Origin: Desulfococcus multivorans
Lineage (GTDB): Bacteria > Desulfobacterota > Desulfobacteria > Desulfobacterales > Desulfococcaceae
Direction: 5' to 3'
Assembly: GCF_001854245.1 (NCBI RefSeq)
Contig: NZ_CP015381.1
Coordinates: forward strand, 3,941,001-4,005,000
DNA length: 64,000 bases
Shown here: piece by piece, positions 54,240-63,909 of the stretch
Numbering within the stretch: the first letter of the stretch is position 1
Layout of the letters: every line of letters begins with the position of its first letter
Notes under the pieces: generated by a model
What the model was told of the DNA's origin: nothing
Databases searched by the model: none
The model's input: the letters and a program-made list of their open reading frames with translations, nothing else
Position numbers and translations under genes: made by a program

Positions 54240-55036
54240 CCGTAGCCCCGTGCCTCGGCCAAATGCCCCAAGTGGACCCGCTTGAGTCGGGCGACCCCTG
54301 AAATCTTCGAAAGCATCATCCCCAGAAAATCGAAAGCCGCGTCGTTCATCCGTTGATGATGAATCATCACGCCGCAGCATCCGCCGGCAATCCCGTCGCG
54401 AATTTCCGAAAAGAGCCGTTCCCACCCGTTTTCAGGAAGCGTCTCCTTTCGGGTATGAAGGTCCACGTTCACCGGAAAATCCGGAAGCCCTTCAGGGGGC
54501 GGCGGCAAGGCTCCCCTGCTTCGGGATATGAACCGGAATCCCTGTTCCCGCAGCTGTTGGAGGGCTTCCGGCCCGCATCGATTCCAGGGGGGTGTGAAGC
54601 CCGGAAAAAAGTCATCCTCCATGACCGCCGTCAGGCGCGCCTTGCCCAGGCGCAGATCCCGGGCGATCCGATCCCCTCCGCGGCGGCTGCCGAACTCCTG
54701 TTTCTTACCCGAAACCGCATGGCTGACATGCCGCCATCCATGCTGGTGCCAACACCATAAATCCCTTCCGCCCGGCGCCGCGGTCCGGAGGGCATGCCAA
54801 CGCTCCGGCGTGAGCCAGGCCGGGACCACCGCCAGGGAGAGAGGGGTCCGGTGCCGGGCGAAGAGGGATGCGAGCCGTGCAAAGTGCCGTCCGGGCACGC
54901 CGATATCGTCGGCCCGGAAGAAGACGGCGGGGGAGGCGGCGGCGCAGTCGGCCAGGCCCTGGTCAACCGCGCGCCAAAGCCGATCCCGAAGCCGATTCGG
55001 ACGAGCGTGCCAGATGACGGCGGGTTCCATGGTCAT
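54203..55036 (-). CDS. Polysaccharide-deacetylase-like protein of the glycan cluster
   Basis: About 277 residues. [11 protein letters not shown] near 40-50 and WHQHGWRH near 96-103 match the metal-binding Asp and His positions of the NodB/CE4-like deacetylase fold (DUF2334/WbmS-type branch), and FTPPWNRC resembles the active-site arginine/proline loop. No signal peptide is visible, so it may act in the cytoplasm on a lipid-linked or sugar precursor. AGGAG lies about 7 bases before ATG 55036. It is the last gene of the minus-strand glycan cluster. Confidence 0.7.
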   Translation of the reverse strand: MTMEPAVIWHARPNRLRDRLWRAVDQGLADCAAASPAVFFRADDIGVPGRHFARLASLFARHRTPLSLAVVPAWLTPERWHALRTAAPGGRDLWCWHQHGWRHVSHAVSGKKQEFGSRRGGDRIARDLRLGKARLTAVMEDDFFPGFTPPWNRCGPEALQQLREQGFRFISRSRGALPPPPEGLPDFPVNVDLHTRKETLPENGWERLFSEIRDGIAGGCCGVMIHHQRMNDAAFDFLGMMLSKISGVARLKRVHLGHLAEARGYGYGIRPVGGSLS

Positions 55037-55055
55037 GAGGGATCTCCTTTCCCGG

Positions 55056-56216
55056 TCATCGGCGCATCCAGGAGGCCAGCCACCGCGCACTGGTCCGCGC
55101 GCCCGAAAGATCGATCGTGCCGCCGCGCCTTTTCCCGGGCCGTTTTCGGGTCAACTGTTTTTCCATGAGATCCGCCAGCCGCCCAGGCGCCATGTCCTCG
55201 TCGGCCAGCACATGGACGTCCCCGAAATCGGCCAGACGTTCGGCTCGGAGACGCTGCTCCCGGTTCTGGGAAAAAGGCAGGAGCAGGGCGGGACATCCGG
55301 CCGCCGTCACGTTCATGCAGGTGTTGTATCCGGCCATGCTGACCGACAGATCGGCGGCGGCGAGAAACGACAGGAAATCATGGGTAAACTCCGACACGCG
55401 GGTACGATGGTCGGCAGCGGCCTTTACGGCCTGGACCGCCTCGGCCGGCATGAACGGCCCGGTGAAGATCTCGAGATGGACATCGCCCTCGAGCCGCGTG
55501 AAAGCGGTCGCCGCCGCCGTCAGCAGAGGCCCGCCGACCTTTCCGCCGCCGGCGCTGGCCACCACCAGCCGGGTTGCTTCCGGCAGGCCGAGGGTTTCGA
55601 AGATGCGCCTTCGGGCGTCCGGAGGCGGGCTCGGGGTGATAAAGCCGGTATAGACGACGGGAACGGCGATGGCCGCCACGCGGGAGAAGGTCTCTTCCAG
55701 CCGGATCACCCGGGGGTCGGCGTGGACCCACAGCGCATCGAATCCCCGGTTCAGGGCCGCCGTCACCCGAAGCTCGTAGGCATCCACGTCCGACTTCTCC
55801 ACAAGGATGTCCCGAAGGCTGCAGATGACGCGGCAGGCCGGCAGCGCCCCCGTCCGGATGCCCGACAGCACCGGCTCCAGTTCGAACCGGAAGGCCTTTC
55901 TCCCGAAGGGATAGAGTTCTATGATCAGAACGTCGGGGGCTTCGGCCGCCATGAGGTCCCACAGCAAGCGCCGCCGTTTCGCCTTGACCGCATCGACGGA
56001 AAGTCCGGGCGTCGTGGACATCATTCGTTTGAAGCCGCTGTCCATCATGAGCCCCGGCAGGGGCACCATCCGGACGTGGGGCGGGACCGGCGCATCCACC
56101 CCGGCCCCTCCGGCGAGAAAGATCACCTCGTGGTCGTCAAGAGCCCGGCAGAGGGCCATGCTGCGGAAAAAATGACCGATGCCCAGCACATGCTGACAGT
56201 AGAAGACGATCTTCAT
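55056..56216 (-). CDS. GT28-like glycosyltransferase
   Basis: 386 residues of the MurG/UDP-glycosyltransferase-like GT-B fold. The N-terminal IVFYCQHVLGIGHFFRSMALCRAL carries the GxGH phosphate-side loop, and the C-terminal donor-binding segment reads ADLSVSMAGYNTCMNVTAAGCPALLLPF. It resembles the gene at 59238, so the cluster has two related copies. ATG 56216 overlaps the stop of the histidine phosphatase gene (ATGA). Donor and acceptor are unknown. Confidence 0.82.
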   Translation of the reverse strand: MKIVFYCQHVLGIGHFFRSMALCRALDDHEVIFLAGGAGVDAPVPPHVRMVPLPGLMMDSGFKRMMSTTPGLSVDAVKAKRRRLLWDLMAAEAPDVLIIELYPFGRKAFRFELEPVLSGIRTGALPACRVICSLRDILVEKSDVDAYELRVTAALNRGFDALWVHADPRVIRLEETFSRVAAIAVPVVYTGFITPSPPPDARRRIFETLGLPEATRLVVASAGGGKVGGPLLTAAATAFTRLEGDVHLEIFTGPFMPAEAVQAVKAAADHRTRVSEFTHDFLSFLAAADLSVSMAGYNTCMNVTAAGCPALLLPFSQNREQRLRAERLADFGDVHVLADEDMAPGRLADLMEKQLTRKRPGKRRGGTIDLSGARTSARWLASWMRR

Positions 56217-56845
56217 GGCGTGTCGATCCACAGGGCCAGCACGTTCAACGCCTCGACGGCCATACCCTCCCGATCGTGCACCAGTTGGTGGAGGTGCCCC
56301 CGTCGAAGAAGGGGCGGTTCCGTGGGAAAGAAATGGCGGTTCGTCAGGCGATAGACCAGGCACTTGATCATGCCCTCGTGGGTCACCACCAGAATTTTTC
56401 GCCCGGGCCACCTCGCGGCGGCGTCGACGAGGGCCTGGTGTCCCCTGGACCACACCTCGGTGCGGTCCTCGCCGCCGGGGGGCCGAAACCGCCACCCGTC
56501 CCGTTCCATGGCCGCAAGGCGATCCCCAGCCTGCTGCCGGAGCTGGTCGATGGTTTTGCCGGCCCACTCCCCCCAATCCTTCTCCCTGAGACGGGGATCC
56601 ACGGTCATGGGAAGCCCCAATGTCCGGTTGATCAACTCGGCCGTCCGCAGGGTCCGCCCGAGGTCGCTCACCAGAATCCTGTCCCAGGCGTATCGCCGCA
56701 GCAGCCGCCCCCATTCCCGGGCCATTCGCTCTCCTTCCCCGGTCAGCGGTGAATTGAGCTGGCCCTGGATCCGCTTCTCCAGGTTCCAGACCGTCGGGGC
56801 GTGCCGCAGCACCCCGAAGCGCGTCAATGCCGGTGATTCGTTCAT
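56213..56845 (-). CDS. Histidine phosphatase (phosphoglycerate-mutase-like) family protein
   Basis: About 210 residues. VLRHAPTVWNLEKRIQGQLNSPLT near 10-33 replaces the classical RHG with RHA (catalytic His kept), and VVTHEGMIKCLVYRL carries the second His. These enzymes dephosphorylate small molecules such as sugar or nucleotide phosphates. ATG 56845 overlaps the GT4 gene's stop and the 3' end overlaps the GT28-like gene, both by 4 bases. In a glycan cluster it could act on a sugar phosphate. Confidence 0.85.
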   Translation of the reverse strand: MNESPALTRFGVLRHAPTVWNLEKRIQGQLNSPLTGEGERMAREWGRLLRRYAWDRILVSDLGRTLRTAELINRTLGLPMTVDPRLREKDWGEWAGKTIDQLRQQAGDRLAAMERDGWRFRPPGGEDRTEVWSRGHQALVDAAARWPGRKILVVTHEGMIKCLVYRLTNRHFFPTEPPLLRRGHLHQLVHDREGMAVEALNVLALWIDTP

Positions 56846-57963
56846 CTCATCATGCCTCCCGCGATATCTGAGAGGATCGCTTCCATCGGGCCATAATTTT
56901 TCTCGATATCGTGACGACGGCGGACATGCTCCCGGGCGCGCTCGCCCATCGCGCATCGCCGTTCAGGATCCAATATAAGTCCTGAAAGGGCCAGGTCAAA
57001 AGCCGGGCCGTCGAAAGGGGGCGTCAGAAGTCCGGTCTCGCCCCGGGCCACCACCTCGGGAATGCCCCCGTTGTCAAAGGCCGCCACCGGAAGCCCGCAG
57101 GACTGGCTCTCCAGATAGACCATGCCCAGGGACTCCCGGATACCGGGAAAGGCGAAAAGATCGCCGGCACTGTAGAACCGGTGCATCTCCTCCCGTGGGA
57201 TTCTTCCGACGAACCGGATGCGTCCGGGCAGATGCCGCTCCCCCAGGCGTCTCAGGCGTTCCCGTTCACGGCCGTCCCCGGCGATGACGAGGTAGAGGGG
57301 AAGCCCGGTCCGGTAAAGCCGGCCGCAGGAGCGGATGACCCAGGCAAGCCCCTCGGATTTGACGCCGGGGCGAAACATGGCGGCGGAGAGGACGACCGGC
57401 GCGTCTCCCACGGCCCATTCCCGACGAAGGATCGCGCGGGCCCCGGCATCGAAGGTGAACATGGCCGGGGAAATACCGGGCCGGATGTAGGTCAGGCGAT
57501 GGGACGGCACCAGGCGCTTCAGATTGACCCAGTCCTCGAGCCGGTTGGTGAACAGATGGCAGGCCGTCGTGAGGGCGAGGCGGTTGAGGAGATACCCCGG
57601 CAGCGTCCTGAGGCGGCGGCGGCGCTTGGTGGAAAAGATCCCCTGAAAGACGACGTAAGGCAGCCCGAATCGGCGGCACACCAACGGTCCCAGCAGATCA
57701 GGGGCCTTGTAATAGGTATGGTAGGTGAGCCAGAGCTGGGCGGGCCGGATGCGCTGCTCACGAAGGGCGCGCCGCCACTCCCCCAGAAGGGGGCCCCATA
57801 GCCGCGGTCGCCAGTAGATCCACCGCATCCGCGTCCCCCCGGCACGCCGCACCGAATGGCCCCGGCTCTCGAGATAGGCCCGGAGGCTGTGGGCGATGGC
57901 GAGGTCCCCCGAGGGGCGGGGATGGTCCAACGGTTTGAAGGGCGCGTAAAGCGTAATGCGCAT
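56842..57963 (-). CDS. Glycosyltransferase family 4
   Basis: 373-residue GT-B enzyme. The donor domain has the family motif FAFPGIRESLGMVYLESQSCGLPVAAFDNGGIPEVV near 290-325, with the E-x7-E pattern, and FRPGVKSEGLAWVIRS before it. The N-terminal domain contains ITLYAPFKPLDHPRPSGD. Acceptor and sugar cannot be told. It is part of the minus-strand glycan operon. Confidence 0.88.
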   Translation of the reverse strand: MRITLYAPFKPLDHPRPSGDLAIAHSLRAYLESRGHSVRRAGGTRMRWIYWRPRLWGPLLGEWRRALREQRIRPAQLWLTYHTYYKAPDLLGPLVCRRFGLPYVVFQGIFSTKRRRRLRTLPGYLLNRLALTTACHLFTNRLEDWVNLKRLVPSHRLTYIRPGISPAMFTFDAGARAILRREWAVGDAPVVLSAAMFRPGVKSEGLAWVIRSCGRLYRTGLPLYLVIAGDGRERERLRRLGERHLPGRIRFVGRIPREEMHRFYSAGDLFAFPGIRESLGMVYLESQSCGLPVAAFDNGGIPEVVARGETGLLTPPFDGPAFDLALSGLILDPERRCAMGERAREHVRRRHDIEKNYGPMEAILSDIAGGMMR

Positions 57964-57987
57964 GAGGGCGTTTCGTCCGGCTCCCTT

Positions 57988-59241
57988 TCAGAGTCGCGGC
58001 TGCTCCCGGTGAAAGATGTCTCCCAGATCCCGGATCAGCCGCTGGTTGTCGAAATCCCGAATCACCCGCTTCCGGGCTGCGTCAATGATCCGCGTCCGCA
58101 GCGACCCATCCGCCAGAAGGCGGTGCATGGCATCGGCCAGAGCCGCCGGTGCGCCGGGGGGAACCAGAAGCCCTGTCCGGCCGTGGGAAACGAGTTCGGG
58201 AACGGCCGACACCCGCGTTCCCACCACCGGCACCCCCATGGCCATGGCCTCGATGTAGACGTTGGGGATGCCGTCGCGATCGCCGTTGGGGGCGATTTCA
58301 CATCCCAGGACAAACAGATCGGCCTTTCGATAGTGGGCGAGGACCACCTCGTGGGGAAGCGTGCCGAGCCACCGACAGTCGTCGGCAAGCCCGAGGGTCT
58401 CGATCTTCGACAGGATGCTTTCCCGGTCGTCCCCGTCACCGATGAGGGTGTGCTGAAAACGGACACCCCGGTCCTTCAGGATCCGAAGTGCCCGGTAGAC
58501 CGTGGGAAGTCCCTTTTTCGGCACGAGACGGGCGATGGTCAGGAGCCGGTAAGGCATTTCCGGAACGCGCCCCTCATCCGAAGCGTGTCCGAACAGCTTC
58601 AGGTCGATGCCGTGATAGACGCGGTATACCGGCGTTCGCCCGCCGCGCCCGATGTCCAGGAGGTGGCGGCGGTTGTATTCGGTGCAGGTCACGACGAATC
58701 GGGCCAGGGCCATCTTTTCCCGAAGCTGGCGGGGATCCGATGTGTAAATGTCCTTGGCGTGGGCGGTGAAACTGAAGGGAATTCCCGAAAGCGCTGCCGC
58801 GAACATGGCGACGGAGGTGGGGGAATGGGCGAAATGGGCATGAAGATGAACGATGTTTCGGCCGGGCAACAGCTTGTCCACCAGGTAGCCTGCCTGCAGA
58901 AGATGCTTGATGGTGGCTGATTTGCGGGTCCTGAGAAATCGCCTGCCCGCTGTCCGGACGGCGGCCAGATAGCGGCGGGGCTGCCGGGCCGCCGCCCGGA
59001 GGTTGTGATAGAGCAGTGGGAAAAAGCCGGCCAGGATCTCCTGGGGCAGGTAATCGACCCCCGCCCGGATCCGCTCGACGCTCTTGTGGGCAAAAGACTC
59101 CCGGGGATGACGCATGGAAAAGAGGTGAATCGTGAAGCCCAGGGATTCCAGAAGCAGGATCTCGTTGGAAATGAATGTCTCGGAGATCCTGGGGTAGCCT
59201 TTCAGGATCATCCCCAGCACCGGTCTTTCGCAATCGATCAT
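57988..59241 (-). CDS. Glycosyltransferase family 4 (colanic-acid WcaL-like)
   Basis: 417 residues. The N-terminus LGMILKGYPRISETFISNEILLLE is typical of WcaL/AmsK-like exopolysaccharide glycosyltransferases, HLHAHFAHSPTSVAMFAA carries the conserved HFA, and the donor loop is GIPNVYIEAMAMGVPVVGTRVSAVPELV, with E-x7-E nearby. Its start overlaps the stop of the GT28-like gene at 59238 by 4 bases, so the two are coupled. Confidence 0.9.
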   Translation of the reverse strand: MIDCERPVLGMILKGYPRISETFISNEILLLESLGFTIHLFSMRHPRESFAHKSVERIRAGVDYLPQEILAGFFPLLYHNLRAAARQPRRYLAAVRTAGRRFLRTRKSATIKHLLQAGYLVDKLLPGRNIVHLHAHFAHSPTSVAMFAAALSGIPFSFTAHAKDIYTSDPRQLREKMALARFVVTCTEYNRRHLLDIGRGGRTPVYRVYHGIDLKLFGHASDEGRVPEMPYRLLTIARLVPKKGLPTVYRALRILKDRGVRFQHTLIGDGDDRESILSKIETLGLADDCRWLGTLPHEVVLAHYRKADLFVLGCEIAPNGDRDGIPNVYIEAMAMGVPVVGTRVSAVPELVSHGRTGLLVPPGAPAALADAMHRLLADGSLRTRIIDAARKRVIRDFDNQRLIRDLGDIFHREQPRL

Positions 59242-60461
59242 GAAGCACTCCTGAAAACGTTGAGCCGTTGGCGCATCACCTCGAATCCGGTCATGGTAAA
59301 ACGGTCTATGGCGGCCTCGCGGCAGCGGGGGTGCGCCAGCAGGTGAAGGACCTTCTCCCGGAGGACGACCGGTGTCAGGGCGTTCCAGGGGATGTATTCG
59401 GCAATGCCGTGGGCGTGAAACCGCTCGGCCCGGATGAGCTGCTCCCGCCGCGGCGTCTCCCGGGGTATGATGAGGGGCAGGGTTTTCTGACTCAGGATCT
59501 CACAAAGGGTGTTGTAGCCGCCCATGGAGATGACCAGGTCGGCCGCGGCGAGCACCTTTTCCATCTGGCGATAGAAATGGAAACACCGGACCCCGACGGT
59601 CCTGGCGCGGCGATGGACGTCGGTCCGCTGTTTCTTGGGCATGAAGGGACCGGTGATCAGGATGCTCCGGAAAGGAACGGGAGTCCCGAAGGACTCCAAC
59701 ATGGACAGGAAGGCATCCATCACCGGATAACCGTCCCCCCCGCCGCCGGTGGTCACCACCACCAGGGGTTCCCGCTCCGCCAGACAGTGGCGCCGCTTTT
59801 CCTTTCGGATCTCCTCGGGGTTGGGGACCTTTCGCGGAATGTAGCCGGTAAAGACCATCTTTTGGCTCACGGTCCCGGGGATCTCGTATTCCACGATGGG
59901 GTCATAGAACTCCTGAATCCCATAGACCCATATCTCCGTGTAAAGGGCGGCAAGGACGTCGTAGATCCCCTTTTTCGCCCAGGCGGAGCGGATGGTGTCG
60001 GCATCGTCCATGATATCCCGGAGCCCCAGCACCGTCCGGGTATCGGGAAGGCAGCGCTTCAGCCACTGGAGCGTCGAAAGCACCTCCTTTTTCAGGCCCA
60101 GGGGCTCCTTGTCCACGATAAAGAGATGGGGTCTGAAGGTTTTGGTGGTGGCGCTGATGATGTTTTTTCGAATGTCCAGGGCATGGCGGGGGTTGATCTT
60201 GATCGAGAGGGGCAGATATTCCTCGTTGGTCTTTTTGATCATCCCCGGAATGCGAACGAAGTCGATCTGATCCGGGAATGCGAACCGGCCGGCGATGGGC
60301 GATCCTGTCAGAATCAGGATGTTGACGTCCGGAGCCCGCAGATGGGACGCGATGGCCATGGTCCTGCGAATGTGCCCCAGGCCGTAGGTGTCGTGGGAGT
60401 ACATCAGTATGTTGAAGGTCGAACTTCTGCCCATCGTACGGTCGTGACGCCGGCCTTTCAT
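59238..60461 (-). CDS. GT28-like glycosyltransferase (first gene of the cluster)
   Basis: 407 residues. ILMYSHDTYGLGHIRRTMAIASHL holds the GLGH loop of MurG-like GT-B enzymes; the C-terminal segment AADLVISMGGYNTLCEILSQKTLPLIIPR matches the donor site. VVVTTGGGGDGYPV lies at the interdomain hinge. ATG 60461 and 60434 are both possible. It is the promoter-proximal gene of the minus-strand cluster and related to 55056. Confidence 0.82.
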   Translation of the reverse strand: MKGRRHDRTMGRSSTFNILMYSHDTYGLGHIRRTMAIASHLRAPDVNILILTGSPIAGRFAFPDQIDFVRIPGMIKKTNEEYLPLSIKINPRHALDIRKNIISATTKTFRPHLFIVDKEPLGLKKEVLSTLQWLKRCLPDTRTVLGLRDIMDDADTIRSAWAKKGIYDVLAALYTEIWVYGIQEFYDPIVEYEIPGTVSQKMVFTGYIPRKVPNPEEIRKEKRRHCLAEREPLVVVTTGGGGDGYPVMDAFLSMLESFGTPVPFRSILITGPFMPKKQRTDVHRRARTVGVRCFHFYRQMEKVLAAADLVISMGGYNTLCEILSQKTLPLIIPRETPRREQLIRAERFHAHGIAEYIPWNALTPVVLREKVLHLLAHPRCREAAIDRFTMTGFEVMRQRLNVFRSAS

Positions 60462-60579
60462 TCGCGACGAACCGCCCCGCGGCGGTTGTGCTGAGATAGG
60501 GGTTTATTTTTCATAGAGTTATGTCTCGTCGGTCGTCCACACCAAACGCTATTTTAAGGGTCAAGTCAAGAAATTTTTA

Positions 60580-62157
60580 TTGGCCGATCCCCCCGAGACC
60601 CCCTTCCCTTTTGCCGGATTCCAGGATATGTTGAAGCGGTTCGGTCCCCGGTTCGGATGCCAGGGGGTATATAACTCTCTTCGAAAGATACGACAGATGG
60701 TGTCTCAATCCAGCGCGTTTCACGAGGCCCTCGAAATCCTCGACGACTTCTTCCACCTCATGGATTCCGGGCGGCTGTTCACTTTAAAGGATCCCGACGC
60801 ATACCGCCGGCTGCGGCGCCGGGTTCGTCGGGCTCTCTTCACGGTCCTCATGGAAGGCCGCCCGCGTCTCGAAAACCTGCGGGGACTTTCCTGGCCTTAC
60901 GATGCACTCCTCCGAAACCGGTCCTATCTGGAAACCGTCGCCCGCGGGGCGTCACCTGCGGAAGACCGCCTCCAGGCCCGGCTGTTTCTCGCGCTGCTCC
61001 CCTTCCCCGGCCAATGGCGGGAACTTCTCCGCCTGGAAAATCGAACGGACCGGCATCCTGAAATCGTATCGCTCCTGGCCGAGGAACAGCGCAAAATCGA
61101 CGCCAAGATCGTCAAAAAGCGGCAAAAGACCTTCAGACTCCGCCATTTCTGTCAGATCCTGAAAGTTCCCCGACCGCCGGCGGAAAAGGGTGTCCTCCGG
61201 ATCTTCTCCCTCCCCTATCTCTTCCGTATTCCCGGGCTGTTGAAACGGATCAGCAAAGAATACGTCATCTACATGGAGCCGCCCTGGGGCGTCCTGGCGC
61301 GGCATGCCTGGCTGCGGGTCTTCTCCGATCTCGAGGACCCCTGCCTCATCGGCGCCGGCGGACCGGAGGACCGGAGGTTCCTGGAAACCCAGGCAGGCGT
61401 TGTCCCGGTGCCGCTGGCCCACGGCGACTATCTGGAGGAGGACGGCACCGTTCCCCTTGGGGCGGAGAAGCGCTTCGATATCGTCTTCAACGGACTCTAC
61501 GACGACATGCCGCGAAAACGCCACAACCTCCTGCTGGAACTCCTCTGCCGTCCCGAGCTCTCCCGCCTGACGGCGCTCTTCATCGGTCGCGGCGCATCCC
61601 GCCATGTGGCCGCCTTTCGCCGACAGGTGGGGGCCCTGGGGCTCGAAAATCGGGTCACCGTCCGCGACAATCTGCCGAGGCGGGAGGTTCCCCGATATCT
61701 CGCCCGCTGCCGCATGGGCGTCCATCTCGCCCTTCACGAAAACGTCTGCCGAAGCATCTACGAATGCTTTCGCTCGGACATCCCCTGCCTCGTCTCCTCC
61801 GCCATGGCCGGCTTCGATTTCCATCAGATCACGCCCCAAAACGGCGTTGTCGCTCCCGACGACGCGCTTCCCGCCGCCGTTTGCCGCATGCTGGATCACC
61901 TCGACCCATTCTCGCCCCGCAAATGGTTTCTCGACCACTCGGGGTGCCGCAACAACAGCCGCCGCCTCAACGATCACCTGAAGGTTCTCTTTGAACGGCA
62001 GGGCTATCCATGGGAGAACGACATCGTTTTGCTGGGATCCAGCGGCGCCAACCGATACGTCGACCCCGAGGACTACCGGCGGTTTCGACCGGCGTTCCAT
62101 GCGCTTCTGGCCGTCTTTCGGGAATTTCCGCTGCCCCTGGCCGTCGTGCCCGAATAA
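60580..62157 (+). CDS. Glycosyltransferase-like protein, divergent from the glycan cluster
   Basis: About 525 residues. The C-terminal half looks like a GT-B donor domain (FDIVFNGLYDDMPRKRHNLLLELL, LTALFIGRG, VHLALHENVCRSIYECFRSDIPCLVSSAMAGFD). The N-terminal 250 residues are helical, rich in Arg/Leu, and not recognised. The start is uncertain: TTG 60580 opens the frame and ATG 60628 is an alternative. The position next to the glycan cluster, divergent across a 118-base gap, suggests a related role. Confidence 0.65.
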   Translation: MADPPETPFPFAGFQDMLKRFGPRFGCQGVYNSLRKIRQMVSQSSAFHEALEILDDFFHLMDSGRLFTLKDPDAYRRLRRRVRRALFTVLMEGRPRLENLRGLSWPYDALLRNRSYLETVARGASPAEDRLQARLFLALLPFPGQWRELLRLENRTDRHPEIVSLLAEEQRKIDAKIVKKRQKTFRLRHFCQILKVPRPPAEKGVLRIFSLPYLFRIPGLLKRISKEYVIYMEPPWGVLARHAWLRVFSDLEDPCLIGAGGPEDRRFLETQAGVVPVPLAHGDYLEEDGTVPLGAEKRFDIVFNGLYDDMPRKRHNLLLELLCRPELSRLTALFIGRGASRHVAAFRRQVGALGLENRVTVRDNLPRREVPRYLARCRMGVHLALHENVCRSIYECFRSDIPCLVSSAMAGFDFHQITPQNGVVAPDDALPAAVCRMLDHLDPFSPRKWFLDHSGCRNNSRRLNDHLKVLFERQGYPWENDIVLLGSSGANRYVDPEDYRRFRPAFHALLAVFREFPLPLAVVPE

Positions 62158-62291
62158 GGCCCCCGACACCCCTGATCGAACTGCATATCCGGCGGATTTG
62201 GCCTTGACTAATATGCCCGGATGTTTCAAGAATATTTTTTCGGCATCCGGTTGAACCCGCCGCTTTGAAATCAACTGTCAAAGGATGAAAA

Positions 62292-63719
62292 ATGGAATTT
62301 GTGACCGTCATCGGGCTGGAGGTTCATGCCCAGCTCAAAACCCGAACCAAGATCTTCTGCGGCTGCTCGACAGCCTTCGGCGCCCCGCCGAACACCCATG
62401 TCTGCCCGGTCTGCCTGGGAATGCCCGGGGTTCTGCCGGTGTTGAACCGCAAGGTCGCGGCTTACGCCGTGAAGATGGGCATCGCCACCCACTGCACCAT
62501 CAACCGGGAAAGCCGTTTCGCACGCAAAAACTACTTCTACCCGGACCTTCCCAAGGGCTACCAGATCTCCCAGTATGAGCTGCCGATCTGTGAACACGGT
62601 TACATCGAGATCGACGGGGACGGCGAAAAAAAGCGGATCGGCATCACGCGGATCCATATGGAGGAGGATGCCGGAAAGCTGATCCATCACCCCGGCCGCT
62701 CCGTCAGCCATGTAGACCTCAACCGGACCGGGGTTCCCCTGATCGAGATCGTCAGCGAACCGGACATCCGCTCTCCGGAAGAGGCCGGCAGCTATCTCAG
62801 AAAACTCCACGCCATCCTGAGGTATCTCGACATCTGCGACGGCAACATGGAGGAAGGCAGCTTCCGCTGCGACGCCAATGTCTCCATCATGCCGGCAGGG
62901 GCAACGGCCTTCGGCACCCGGACCGAACTGAAAAACCTCAATTCCTTCCGGCATGTGGAAAAAGCCCTGCATTACGAGATCGTCCGCCAGCAGGAGGTCA
63001 TCGGCGACGGTGGGACGGTCGTCCAGGAGACCCGACTCTGGAACCCGGACAGAGGCGTGACCACCCCCATGCGCGGCAAGGAGGAGGCCCACGACTACCG
63101 CTATTTTCCCGATCCAGACCTCCTGCCCGTCGTGGTGGACGACGCCTGGATCCGGGAGATCACGGCCGGACTGCCGGAATTGCCCGACGCCAGGGAAAAG
63201 CGCTTCGTGGAGGTGCTGGGACTCACGCCCTATGACGCCGGGGTTCTGACCGCCGAACGCGAACTGGCGGACTACTTCGAGGCCTGCCTCGAGGCCTATC
63301 CCCGGCCCAAGCCTGCGGCCAACTGGATCATGGGCCCCCTCCTGGGGCTGCTCAACAGCGAAGGCAAGGACATCGGGGCCTCCCCCATCGCCCCCGCCGA
63401 CCTGGGTGCCCTCCTGAAGCTGGTGGACGACGGCACCCTGAGCGGCAAGATCGCCAAGACCGTTTTCGAAGAGATGGCCGCCACCGGCAGGCCGCCCGGA
63501 CGGATCGTCGCTGAAAAACAGCTGGTGCAACTCTCGGACGGCGACGCCATCGAAGGGATTATCAACGACGTCCTCGCCGGTCATCCGGACGAGGTGGCGG
63601 CCTTCAGAGGCGGCAAGACCAAGCTGATGGGTTTTTTCGTGGGCGAGGTGATGCGGGCCACCAAAGGTAAGGCCAACCCGAAGATGGTCAACGAGATCCT
63701 GTGGCGGAAGCTCGGATAG
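62292..63719 (+). CDS. gatB: Asp-tRNA(Asn)/Glu-tRNA(Gln) amidotransferase subunit B
   Basis: Kinase-type subunit that activates and amidates misacylated tRNA with GatA/GatC. 475 residues, full length. [23 protein letters not shown] at the start, [46 protein letters not shown] and the C-terminal YqeY/tail domain ([28 protein letters not shown]) are diagnostic. Neither gatA nor gatC is adjacent in the window. Confidence 0.97.
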   Translation: MEFVTVIGLEVHAQLKTRTKIFCGCSTAFGAPPNTHVCPVCLGMPGVLPVLNRKVAAYAVKMGIATHCTINRESRFARKNYFYPDLPKGYQISQYELPICEHGYIEIDGDGEKKRIGITRIHMEEDAGKLIHHPGRSVSHVDLNRTGVPLIEIVSEPDIRSPEEAGSYLRKLHAILRYLDICDGNMEEGSFRCDANVSIMPAGATAFGTRTELKNLNSFRHVEKALHYEIVRQQEVIGDGGTVVQETRLWNPDRGVTTPMRGKEEAHDYRYFPDPDLLPVVVDDAWIREITAGLPELPDAREKRFVEVLGLTPYDAGVLTAERELADYFEACLEAYPRPKPAANWIMGPLLGLLNSEGKDIGASPIAPADLGALLKLVDDGTLSGKIAKTVFEEMAATGRPPGRIVAEKQLVQLSDGDAIEGIINDVLAGHPDEVAAFRGGKTKLMGFFVGEVMRATKGKANPKMVNEILWRKLG

Positions 63720-63841
63720 CCGAAAGCCCGCCGCCCCGGCGCCCGGGACAGCGCGAGAATCGCCGCCCGGGTGTCCCCGAGGGGGGGAGGGCTTTGTACC
63801 GCCGGGCGATCGTCGGCGTGCCGCCCGGGGCATTAAACATT

Positions 63842-63878
63842 AAAAAAAGCCGGAGAAGCACGTGGCTCCTCCGGCTTT
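63842..63878 (-). terminator. Terminator of the downstream minus-strand gene
   Basis: AAAGCCGGAG (63846-63855) and CTCCGGCTTT (63869-63878) form a stem with an extra AGC/GCT pairing inside. Read on the minus strand it ends in a run of seven T residues, so it terminates the beta-barrel gene. On the plus strand the TTTGTT tail is weaker but may help end gatB. 63720-63841 is GC-rich and holds nothing recognised. Confidence 0.8.
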
Positions 63879-63909
63879 GTTATGCCATCAGGAATGTTCT
63901 GGTGCGACC

